This document shows positions 7,071 through 14,197 of a stretch of 64,000 bases of DNA, one piece after another (the stretch's first letter is position 1; every line of letters starts with the position of its first letter). The DNA comes from Urbifossiella sp046350095. Its GTDB lineage: Bacteria > Planctomycetota > Planctomycetia > Gemmatales > Gemmataceae. Made by a program: the position numbers and the translations under genes. The stretch is taken from the NCBI GenBank assembly GCA_046350095.1, contig JAXMBA010000007.1, positions 124,001 to 188,000 of the forward strand, read 5' to 3'. Below the pieces are notes generated by a model that was not told where the DNA came from, ran no database searches, and saw only the letters and a list, made by a program, of their open reading frames with translations.

Positions 7071-9332
7071 ATGAACGGACCGACCTTCGCCCCCGCGCTC
7101 GCCGCGCCGAAATCCGCCCCGCCGCGGCCGCCCGCCCGCCCGGCCGCGAAGCCGGACGGCGACGGCAACGGCCTCCGCGTCCTCACGTACCTCCAGCTCC
7201 ACTGGCTGATGATCCTGTTCTGCGGCACCCTGCTCGGGGCCGTCGGAAGCTACGCCGCGTGGGAGCTGCTCGCCAGCAAGTACGAGTCGTACGGCCTCCT
7301 GCAGGTGTCGCAGGTGCCGCCGGCGCTGGCCCACCAGGGGAACGCCCAGGAGGCCCGGACCGACTTCACGACCTACGTCCGCACCATGAGCGGCCTCATC
7401 AAGTCGGAATTCGTCCTGAACGCCGCCATGCGCGACCTGAAGGACCTGCCGACGGTCAAGGCCCAGAAGGACCCCATCAAGTACCTCGGCGAGGAGGTGC
7501 TGGTCGGCGCCCCGGACGGCTCGGAAGTCATCCGCGTCAGCATGGCGTCGCACAACCCGGCGGACGCGAACAAGATCGTCAACGCCGTCCAGAAGGCGTT
7601 CCTGGCCGAGGTCGTGCAGAAAGAGGTGGCGACGAAGCAGGCCCGCTTCCGCCAGTCCGAGCAGGCCATGCAGGACATGCAGAAGCGGCTCGAAAACATG
7701 AGCCGGGGCCACAACCTCGCCAAGGCGCCGGGCGACGGCGTCACGCCGGTGCAGGCCGCGGAAGGCACTCCCGGCGTCCTGCCGCCGGGTGTCGCGCCGC
7801 CGGCCGCGGCCCCGCCCGTCGCCGGCCTCGAACTCCTCGCCAAACTCGACCCGCGCGCGCTGGTCGCCCGGCTCGCCGCACTTCAGACGGAAGTGGACCG
7901 GACGTTGCCGATCGAGATCGGCGCCGGGAAGGCGCGGATGCGCGAACTCGAAGGCCAGATCGAGGCCCTGAAGAAGGCGCCGCTCGACCCGGCGACGCTG
8001 GCCGCGGTCGACAACGACCCGCAGGTGGTGGAACAGACGGCGCGGGTGCGGCGGGCGAAGGCGAACTACGACTTCGCCGCGAGCGCCGGCCGGCCCGACG
8101 CCCCGGACGTGGTCAACCTCGGCCGCGTGTTCGAGGCGCAGAACGCCCGCCTGGCCGAGGTCCGCCGCGAGAAGGCCGGCCTCCTGGAGGGCGGCAAGCG
8201 TGCCGCCAAGGGGGAGCTACTGTTCAACGAGTGGACGACGGTCAAGAACCAGATGGCACGGTACGAGACGCAGCTCGCCACCGCCCGCATTAGCGTCGCC
8301 AACCTGGAGCGGATGCTCAACAACCTGCCGCAGGCGGCGGAGGTGATCCGCACCGACGGCCGCGGCGGGGTCGTGCCGCCGAGCTACGACCCTGCCGACA
8401 CCGACCTGCGCTCCCGCGACGGCATGTACGCCCGCCTCATCACGCAACACGAGGCGCTAAAGCTCGACCTGCTCGCCGGGCAGCGCATCCAGCTGCTCCA
8501 GCCGGCGTCCAGCCCGATGCAGAAGGACGTCAAGAAGCAGGTGCTCGGCACCGTCGCCGGCGGCCTGTTCGGCTACGTCCTCGTGGCCCTCGGCGTGGTC
8601 GCGTTCGAGACCGTCAGCCGCCGCGTCAGTTCGCTCGCCGACCTGAAGACGATCGGCCCCGCGCCGGTGGTCGGCGTCATCCCCGGCCTGCCGACCGACG
8701 CCACCGGCCGCGACCCGGCCCGGCGGGCGGCCGCGAACGAGGCGATCGACAAGCTGAGGGCGTACGTGGCGCAGACGTGGCTGAGCCGCGGGGCTACGTG
8801 CGTGGCGGTGACGAGCCCGCTCGGCGACGAGGGGAAGGCGTTCACCGCGTTCGGCCTCGCCAGTTCGCTGGCCCAGGCCGGTTACAAGACGCTCCTCGCC
8901 GACTTCGACCTGCGCGAGCCCGCCCTGCACGCCTACGCCGGCGTGCCGAACAACGTCGGCGCCTGCGAGGTGCTCCGCGGCGAGACGGACCCACGGTCGG
9001 CGGTCGTGACGCTGCCGAGTGGGCTGGCGTTCCTGCCGGCGGGCAAGTGGTCCGACGAGGCGCGGCAGGCCGCAGTCGGCGGGCGGCTCGAAGCGGTGCT
9101 CGGCAAGCTGAAGGAGCCGTTCGACTGCGTCATCCTGCACGCCCACGCCCTGCTGACGGTCGCCGAATCGGTGGCGGTGGCCCGGCGGTGCGAGGTGGTG
9201 CTGGTGTGCGCCCGCTACCGCGAGACGAAGCTGCCGCTGCTGGAGAAGGCGACGGACCGCGTGGCGGCGATGGAGATCCCGTACAGCGGCGTCGTGTACG
9301 TCGGCGCGACCGAGACCGAGGCGCTGTGCTGA
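7071..9332 (+). CDS. Wzz-type polysaccharide chain-length protein with degenerate tyrosine-kinase (BY-kinase) domain
   Basis: This 753-residue protein has the two-part plan of exopolysaccharide co-polymerases. The N-terminal Wzz domain has a first membrane span at about 45-66 (LMILFCGTLLGAVGSYAAW), a long coiled-coil-rich periplasmic section, and a second span near 490-512 (VLGTVAGGLFGYVLVALGVV). A CpsD/CapB-like P-loop domain follows (about 560-753). The ATPase motifs are eroded. Walker A reads SPLGDEGKAF (K589) where families have GEGKS/T. Walker A' is LLADFDLREP, and the Walker B region is CVILHAHA without aspartate. There is no C-terminal tyrosine cluster. It probably keeps its chain-length role without kinase activity. 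It lies 55 nt after the exosortase. Confidence 0.85.
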   Translation: MNGPTFAPALAAPKSAPPRPPARPAAKPDGDGNGLRVLTYLQLHWLMILFCGTLLGAVGSYAAWELLASKYESYGLLQVSQVPPALAHQGNAQEARTDFTTYVRTMSGLIKSEFVLNAAMRDLKDLPTVKAQKDPIKYLGEEVLVGAPDGSEVIRVSMASHNPADANKIVNAVQKAFLAEVVQKEVATKQARFRQSEQAMQDMQKRLENMSRGHNLAKAPGDGVTPVQAAEGTPGVLPPGVAPPAAAPPVAGLELLAKLDPRALVARLAALQTEVDRTLPIEIGAGKARMRELEGQIEALKKAPLDPATLAAVDNDPQVVEQTARVRRAKANYDFAASAGRPDAPDVVNLGRVFEAQNARLAEVRREKAGLLEGGKRAAKGELLFNEWTTVKNQMARYETQLATARISVANLERMLNNLPQAAEVIRTDGRGGVVPPSYDPADTDLRSRDGMYARLITQHEALKLDLLAGQRIQLLQPASSPMQKDVKKQVLGTVAGGLFGYVLVALGVVAFETVSRRVSSLADLKTIGPAPVVGVIPGLPTDATGRDPARRAAANEAIDKLRAYVAQTWLSRGATCVAVTSPLGDEGKAFTAFGLASSLAQAGYKTLLADFDLREPALHAYAGVPNNVGACEVLRGETDPRSAVVTLPSGLAFLPAGKWSDEARQAAVGGRLEAVLGKLKEPFDCVILHAHALLTVAESVAVARRCEVVLVCARYRETKLPLLEKATDRVAAMEIPYSGVVYVGATETEALC

Positions 9333-9352
9333 GCACCGCACGAGGAATCATC

Positions 9353-10009
9353 ATGCTGAAGACACCCGCGCTCGTCGTCGTCGCCGTGCTGGTCGTGGCC
9401 GGGGCCGTGGCCCACGGTGTCCCCATCCAGCGGTGGACGTTCGTCGAGCCCGACCAGACCCAGAACGACCGCATGCACGCCCTCGAAGTCCGCTTCGAGG
9501 ACTGGCAGCCGACGCCCATCCCGACCGAAATGCCGACCAACGAGCGGAGTGTCGCCACGTCGCGCCGCTACCAGTCGGCGGGCACCGGCCGCGGCGGCGC
9601 GGTCACGATGATCAGCGGCATCCCGGGGTCGGTGTCGACCCACACGCCCGACGTGTGCTACCCCGGCAGCGGCTACAAGACGCTCCGCGGGCCGAAGAAG
9701 GAGACGGCCGAGCTGCCCGGCGGCGGCACCGCCACGTACTACGTCGCCGACTTCGAGAAGACGACGGCGACGCGGCAAGACCGGGTGCGGGTGCGGTGGG
9801 CGTGGCACACCGGCGAGGGGGCGTGGGAGGCTCCCGAGAACCCGCGGTGGCAGTTCGCCGCCCGGCTGGCGCGGGTGGCCGTGCTCTACAAGGTGTACGT
9901 CGTCACCCCCCTCGCCGACGGCGACGACGAGCGGCCGGAGGACGACGCCACCACGCGCGCCTTCGTCGCCGCCGCGTTCGCCCAGTACGCCGCCGCGTTC
10001 GCCCGCTGA
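9353..10009 (+). CDS. EpsI-family exosortase-associated protein
   Basis: This 218-residue protein starts at ATG 9353, 20 nt after the preceding stop. It has one N-terminal hydrophobic anchor (LVVVAVLVVAGAVAHGV). It contains the EpsI signature HTPDVCYPGSGY (His97, Cys102), matching the family's H-x-P-E/D-x-C-x-P-G-x-G pattern. EpsI proteins accompany exosortases and are needed for exopolysaccharide export, by an unknown mechanism. The position between the Wzz-type protein and the sugar transferase supports the call. Confidence 0.85.
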   Translation: MLKTPALVVVAVLVVAGAVAHGVPIQRWTFVEPDQTQNDRMHALEVRFEDWQPTPIPTEMPTNERSVATSRRYQSAGTGRGGAVTMISGIPGSVSTHTPDVCYPGSGYKTLRGPKKETAELPGGGTATYYVADFEKTTATRQDRVRVRWAWHTGEGAWEAPENPRWQFAARLARVAVLYKVYVVTPLADGDDERPEDDATTRAFVAAAFAQYAAAFAR

Positions 10010-10064
10010 CGGACGACCGACGGCCGGGACGCCCCGCCCGGCATCACCGCGAAGGACCGCACCG

Positions 10065-10799
10065 ATGACCGACCGAACCTCCCGGCCGTGGGCCGTGGCG
10101 GCGACCCCGAAGCCCGCGATGCGAAGTCCAGCCGTGTCGATCCAGCACCCGCCCTGCCGGTCGATTGGCCCCGCCCCGGTGCGACCCACGGGGGCGGCGA
10201 AGGCGGCGTTCGACGCCGTGGCGGCGCTGCTCATCCTGATCCCCGGCCTGCCGCTGATGGGGCTGTGCTGTCTGCTGGTCCGGCTCACGTCGGCGGGTCC
10301 GGCGATCTACAGCCAGACGCGCGTCGGCCGCGGCGGGCGGGTGTTCACGCTGTACAAGATTCGCAGCATGGTCCACGACTGCGAGAGCCTGACCGGCCCG
10401 CGCTGGAGCCTCCCCGGCGACCCGCGGATCACGCCGCTCGGCCGCGTGCTCCGCAAGCTGCACCTGGACGAGTTGCCGCAGCTGTTCAACGTGCTCCGCG
10501 GCGACATGAGCCTGGTCGGCCCGCGGCCGGAGCGGCCGGAGATCGTGAAACGGTTGCGGCTGAGCATCCCCGGCTACGACCGCCGGCACGTGGTGAAGCC
10601 CGGCCTGACCGGCTTCGCACAGGTCCACCTGCCCCCAGACACGTGCGTCCGCAGCGTGAAGAACAAGCTGGCCTACGACCTGTTCTACGTCCGCCACCGA
10701 ACGCTGCGGATGGAGCTGGTGGTGCTGTTCGCCACCGGACTGAAGTTGCTCGGGCTGAAGCGCCTGTACCAGCGGAAGCCGCGAGTGCCGACCGAGTAG
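10065..10799 (+). CDS. Priming sugar transferase (undecaprenyl-phosphate glycosyl-1-phosphate transferase)
   Basis: The 244-residue protein matches the C-terminal catalytic domain of the WcaJ/PglC family. It has a membrane re-entrant helix (AFDAVAALLILIPGLPLMGLC, about 46-66), YKIRSM, the DELPQLFNVLRGDMSLVGPRP block with the catalytic Asp-Glu pair, and a PGLTGFAQV motif. It should transfer a sugar-1-phosphate to the lipid carrier to start the exopolysaccharide repeat unit. The extended N-terminus (about residues 1-40) is not conserved. A later start is possible but no better one is obvious. Confidence 0.88.
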   Translation: MTDRTSRPWAVAATPKPAMRSPAVSIQHPPCRSIGPAPVRPTGAAKAAFDAVAALLILIPGLPLMGLCCLLVRLTSAGPAIYSQTRVGRGGRVFTLYKIRSMVHDCESLTGPRWSLPGDPRITPLGRVLRKLHLDELPQLFNVLRGDMSLVGPRPERPEIVKRLRLSIPGYDRRHVVKPGLTGFAQVHLPPDTCVRSVKNKLAYDLFYVRHRTLRMELVVLFATGLKLLGLKRLYQRKPRVPTE

Positions 10800-10864
10800 A
10801 GATCGATGGTTTTGAGGCCTACGGCCTGAACACCCGCACCCGGTCGCCCGCGGAAGGACTCCGC

Positions 10865-11887
10865 ATGTCTGCCACCGCCCACCGCCCACCGCCCACTGCC
10901 CACTCCGTCAGCGTCATCGTGCCGATCCGCAACGAGGCGAAGGCCATCGAGCCGGCGCTGCGGACGCTCCTGACGCAGGACTTCCCCGCCGACCGGTTCG
11001 AGGTCATCGTCGCCGACGGCGGCTCCGACGACGCCACCGTCCCCATCGTGCGCCGCCTCCAGGGCGAGTTCCCGAACCTGAAGCTCGTGTTCAACGCCGG
11101 CCGCCTCTCCAGCGCCGGCCGCAACACCGCCCTGCGGCACGCCACGAAGGACGTGGCCGTCATCGTGGACGGGCACTGCACCGTGCCGGACCGGAACTAC
11201 CTGCGGAACGTGGCCGAAGCCTTCGCCACGAGCGGCGCCGACAGCCTCGGCCGGCCGCAGCCGCTCGACGCCCCGAACCCGACGCCGTTCCAGCTCGCCG
11301 TGTCGGCGGCGCGAGCGAGCCGGCTCGGGCACAACCCCGACTCCGACATCTTCTCAGACGAGGCCAAGTTCGTGCCGCCGCAGAACACGGCGGTGGCGTA
11401 CCGGCGGGCCGTGTTCCATCGCGTCGGCTTCTTCGACGAGGCGTTCGACGCCTGCGAGGACGTGGAATTCAACCAGCGCGTTGAGGCGGCGGGGCTGTCG
11501 TGCTACTTCACACCGGCGGTGAAGGTAGTGTACCACCCGCGGGCCAGTTTCCGGGCGCTGTTCTACCAGCTGGGCCGGTACGGCCTCGGCCGCGCCAGGC
11601 TGGCGTTCAAGGCGCCGAAGTCACTGACGCTGCCAGCGCTGGTGCCGCCGGCGTGGGCGCTGTGGGTCGTGCTCGGCGGGCTGCTGAGCCTCATGGTGCC
11701 GTACCTGGGCTGGGTGTGGGGCGCGAGCCTGGCGCTGTATGCCGCGGTGCTGCTCGGCGCGGCCGTGGTGCTGGGCCGGGGCCGGCCGGCGGGCGTGGCG
11801 GCGCGCATCCCCGCGGTCATCGTCGGCATTCATTTCGGCTTCGCGTGGGGCTTCCTGAAGGAGGTGTGGCGGCGCGTCCGCGACTGA
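10865..11887 (+). CDS. Glycosyltransferase family 2, membrane-anchored
   Basis: This 340-residue protein has a GT-A domain (SVIVPIRNEAKAIEPAL, VIVADGGSDD, the metal-site region VIVDGHC, and the acceptor-site CEDVEFNQR). C-terminal hydrophobic segments follow (about 256-325: ALWVVLGGLLSLMVPYLGW, AVLLGAAVVLG). It resembles ExoA/succinoglycan-type GT2 enzymes and probably extends the exopolysaccharide repeat begun by the upstream sugar transferase. Codons 3-13 are made of a 7-bp tandem repeat. The frame is also open upstream of ATG 10865, but that part is only a shadow of the sugar transferase gene. Confidence 0.85.
   Translation: MSATAHRPPPTAHSVSVIVPIRNEAKAIEPALRTLLTQDFPADRFEVIVADGGSDDATVPIVRRLQGEFPNLKLVFNAGRLSSAGRNTALRHATKDVAVIVDGHCTVPDRNYLRNVAEAFATSGADSLGRPQPLDAPNPTPFQLAVSAARASRLGHNPDSDIFSDEAKFVPPQNTAVAYRRAVFHRVGFFDEAFDACEDVEFNQRVEAAGLSCYFTPAVKVVYHPRASFRALFYQLGRYGLGRARLAFKAPKSLTLPALVPPAWALWVVLGGLLSLMVPYLGWVWGASLALYAAVLLGAAVVLGRGRPAGVAARIPAVIVGIHFGFAWGFLKEVWRRVRD
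10872..10903 (+). repeat. 7-bp tandem repeat (CCACCGC)n inside the start of the GT2 gene
   Basis: Three perfect CCACCGC units (10872-10892) are followed by CCACTGC and a partial unit. They lie 7 nt after the start codon of the glycosyltransferase. Because the unit is not a multiple of three, gain or loss of one copy would shift the frame. Confidence 0.7.
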
Positions 11888-11893
11888 ACGGGA

Positions 11894-11899
11894 TACACT
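11894..11899 (+). promoter_or_regulatory. -10 box TACACT, predicted leaderless promoter
   Basis: TACACT ends 8 nt before ATG 11907, and there is no Shine-Dalgarno sequence between them. The same spacing recurs at 19517, 40822 and 46140. It supports translation starting at 11907, upstream of the in-frame TGA. No convincing -35 was found. Confidence 0.5.
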
Positions 11900-11906
11900 A
11901 CCCGGC

Positions 11907-12491
11907 ATGACAGCCCTCCCCCTCCTCCGCCCGGACGGCACGCCGACCACGCTCGGCGCCTACCTCGACCGCCCGTTCCTGCTCGTGGTCTTCCTCCGGC
12001 ACCTCGTCTGAATTCCGTGCAACGCCCACCTCGGCGAGGTGGACGCCGCCCGCGACGAGTTCGCGGCCCGGGGCTGCTCCGTCCTCGTCGTCGCACAGGC
12101 GAAGCCCGAATTCCTCTCACACTACCTGTCCCGCCGCGCCTATGGAGTCGCGTTCGCGACCGACCCGGAGCGGGGGGCGTACCGGGCCTTCGGCCTCGAA
12201 CGGACGCCGTTCCGCACCTTCGTCCGGCCGCGGGTGCTCCTCGGGTACGTCGCCGGGATGTTCCGCGGGTTCGCACCCCAAACTCCCTATCAAGGCGAGG
12301 ACGTGTTCCAGCTCGGTGGAGACTTCGTCCTCGACCGGTCGGGCCGTACCGTGTTCGCGTACCGCTCGCACGACCCGACGGACCGCCCCGCCGTCTCCCG
12401 ACTGCTCGCCACCCTGCCATCGTCGCCGCCGATGCCGGGAATCGCCGCCTCCGATGAACGCCGCGTTGACTCCGCGCCCGGCGGCGCCTAA
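11907..12491 (+). CDS. Peroxiredoxin-like (PRX-like2/AhpC-TSA_2) candidate selenoprotein with in-frame TGA
   Basis: Reading TGA 12009-12011 as selenocysteine gives 194 residues with a continuous thioredoxin-fold protein. The start is MTALPLLRPDGTPTTLGAYL, then the strand LLVVFLRHL, then V-U35-I-P-C38-NAHLGEV. Downstream come FAARGCSVLVVAQ, ATDPERGAYRAFGL and a C-terminal QLGGDFVLDRSGRTVFAYRS. Family members normally have FLRH..CxxCR..L here, so the TGA sits exactly at the first redox cysteine (UxxC). A perfect hairpin lies 14 nt after the TGA. The leaderless -10 box favours ATG 11907 over a later start at 12039, which would remove the active site. Alternatives are a nonsense mutation or a sequencing error. 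Selenocysteine genes are not in this window. Confidence 0.75.
12026..12042 (+). promoter_or_regulatory. Candidate bacterial SECIS hairpin
   Basis: CCACCTC (12026-12032) and GAGGTGG (12036-12042) form a perfect 7-bp stem with loop GGC. The loop begins 22 nt after the TGA and its first base is G. This fits the accepted bacterial SECIS pattern (apical loop about 16-37 nt from the UGA, G among the first two loop bases). Opening the last pair gives a 5-nt CGGCG loop. Such hairpins are common at this GC content, so the hairpin alone is weak evidence. Confidence 0.5.
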
Positions 12492-12548
12492 CGAATAGTT
12501 GTCATACCCGCCGCTCACGCCCCTTCCCGACCCGCGAAAGGACGCACC

Positions 12549-14078
12549 ATGTCCGCCGCCTGGCGCTTCTCCCGACCCGTCGCCGTGGCGGCCGCGCTCG
12601 CCGCGCTCGCCGCCGTCCCCGGTCCGAGCTCGGCCAACCCGCCGACCAAGCCCGGCCTCGCCGGCCTCACCGAGCCCGCCGACTACCTGCTGCCGAACGA
12701 GTCGGTCATGATCCCGTTCAAGGATCAGGTGCCGATGACGTTCGTCACCCGCAACCAGCCCGGGTGGGCCGACCTGAAGGCGTTCTTCACCGACTACCAG
12801 GAAGAAACCGTCAACCCCGCCACCGGCGAGAAGGTGACGCGGCGGGCGGTCAAGGTGCGGGTGCCGCTCGGGCTCAACTCGGCCCCGCCGGTGCCGGCCG
12901 AGAACGCGATGACGCTCGCCAAGTGGCTGCTGGGCCGGAAGCTGTACTACGACCCGATCCTGTCCACCAGCGGCAACGTCTCGTGCTCGACGTGCCACCA
13001 CCCGGCGAAGGGCTTCACCGACCAGAAGCGCACGTCCACCGGCATCGGCGGGGCGGTCGGGCCGATCAACTCGCCCACGGTCATCAACTCGGCCTACGCC
13101 AAGTTCCAGTTCTGGAACGGCCGGGCCGACACGCTCGAAGACCAGTCGCAGGGGCCGGTCGGCAACAACAAGGAGATGTTCGGCGGCAAGGCCGACGCCT
13201 GGGAGGAGGCCGTGCTGCGCCTCCGCTCCACCCCGGAGTACGTGAAGGCGTTCGCGCAGGTGTTCGGCCACGCCCCGACCCGCGACTCGGCCGCGAAGGC
13301 CATCGCCACGTACGAGCGGACCGTGCTGTCGGGCAACTCGGTCCACGACCGGGCCGAGGCGGCGATGAAGAAGCGCGTGACCGAAGAGGAGAGCGGAAAG
13401 TTCGAGCTGAAGGCCGAGGACTACGCGGCCGCGTTGAAGGCGGCGTTCGCGGCCAAGGACGCGGCCGCGCTGAGGGCGCTCAACCTCGACCCCGACGCCG
13501 ACGCCGGCAAGGCCGACGCCGTGGGGGCGAAGCTGGTCGCCGGCCGGACGCTCTTCTTCGGTAAGGCGAAGTGCTCGACCTGCCACACCGGCGACACCTT
13601 CAGCGACAGCGGGTTCCACAACCTCGGCGTCGGCGTCGACGGGAAGGGCGACGTCCCGTACGAGGAGTTCGGCCGCTTTTCGATCCTGCGGACCGGGCAC
13701 AAGGACGTGAACCTCGTGGGGGCGTTCAAGACGCCGGGCCTGCGCGGGCTGGTGGACACCGCCCCGTACATGCACAGCGGTGACGAGAAGACGCTGGAAG
13801 CGGTGGTGGACTTCTACGACCGCGGCGGCAACGCGAACCCGTACCTGAGTGACAAGCTGCGGGACACGGCGGCGGAGGCGGCGTACCTGCGGGCGCGGGC
13901 GGCCGGCGGCCCGGTGGACGCGGCGGTGAAGGTGTTCGGCCCGTCGAAGAAGCCGATCATCCCGCTGAAGCTGAACCTGACCGCGGACGAGAAGGCGGCG
14001 CTGGTGCTGTTCCTGCGGGCCCTCAACGGCGAGCCCATCGACCCCGTGGTGAGCGACCCGACCCGCGAGGTGCGCTGA
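12549..14078 (+). CDS. Di-haem cytochrome c peroxidase/MauG-family protein, exported
   Basis: This 509-residue protein starts MSAAWRFSRPVAVAAALAALAAVP, a signal peptide. It has two haem c motifs: CSTCHH (Cys146, Cys149, His150) and CSTCHT (Cys342, Cys345, His346). Family features LGRKLYYDPILS before haem 1 and FKTPGLRGLVDTAPYMHSG after haem 2 are present, including the distal-haem methionine/tyrosine region. It probably reduces hydrogen peroxide, or acts as a MauG-like oxidase, in the periplasm. It follows the candidate selenoprotein peroxiredoxin by 57 nt, so the two may form a peroxide-defence pair. A very strong hairpin follows the stop. Confidence 0.9.
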   Translation: MSAAWRFSRPVAVAAALAALAAVPGPSSANPPTKPGLAGLTEPADYLLPNESVMIPFKDQVPMTFVTRNQPGWADLKAFFTDYQEETVNPATGEKVTRRAVKVRVPLGLNSAPPVPAENAMTLAKWLLGRKLYYDPILSTSGNVSCSTCHHPAKGFTDQKRTSTGIGGAVGPINSPTVINSAYAKFQFWNGRADTLEDQSQGPVGNNKEMFGGKADAWEEAVLRLRSTPEYVKAFAQVFGHAPTRDSAAKAIATYERTVLSGNSVHDRAEAAMKKRVTEEESGKFELKAEDYAAALKAAFAAKDAAALRALNLDPDADAGKADAVGAKLVAGRTLFFGKAKCSTCHTGDTFSDSGFHNLGVGVDGKGDVPYEEFGRFSILRTGHKDVNLVGAFKTPGLRGLVDTAPYMHSGDEKTLEAVVDFYDRGGNANPYLSDKLRDTAAEAAYLRARAAGGPVDAAVKVFGPSKKPIIPLKLNLTADEKAALVLFLRALNGEPIDPVVSDPTREVR

Positions 14079-14083
14079 GTCTT

Positions 14084-14129
14084 CCGCCGCCCGCGGCGGT
14101 GCACTCTGGTGCACCGCCGCGGGCGGCGG
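14084..14129. terminator. Perfect 20-bp stem hairpin after the cytochrome c peroxidase gene
   Basis: Arms 14084-14103 and 14110-14129 are perfect inverted copies with a 6-nt loop (CTCTGG). The stem is almost pure GC and begins 5 nt after the stop codon. There is no T-tract, so termination would depend on the hairpin alone or it may stabilise the mRNA 3' end. Confidence 0.8.
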
Positions 14130-14197
14130 GCCGGTCCCCTCTTGACCTTCCCCCCCTCCCTCCACGACGATGTCTGGCGCCTCCCCGGGGTTCCCCC

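Noticed and set aside
10088..10864. An apparent N-terminal extension of the GT2 gene across the sugar transferase gene
   Set aside because: The extension is an out-of-frame reading of a well-supported sugar transferase and has no conserved motif.
12039..12491. Starting the peroxiredoxin-like gene at ATG 12039, downstream of the TGA
   Set aside because: This removes the conserved first strand and both redox positions, has no ribosome site, and ignores the -10 box that fits ATG 11907.
12117..14165. A 682-codon minus-strand open frame opposite the cytochrome c peroxidase gene
   Set aside because: The plus-strand frame has two haem motifs and a signal peptide. The minus frame is low-complexity Arg/Gly/Val and has no domain.
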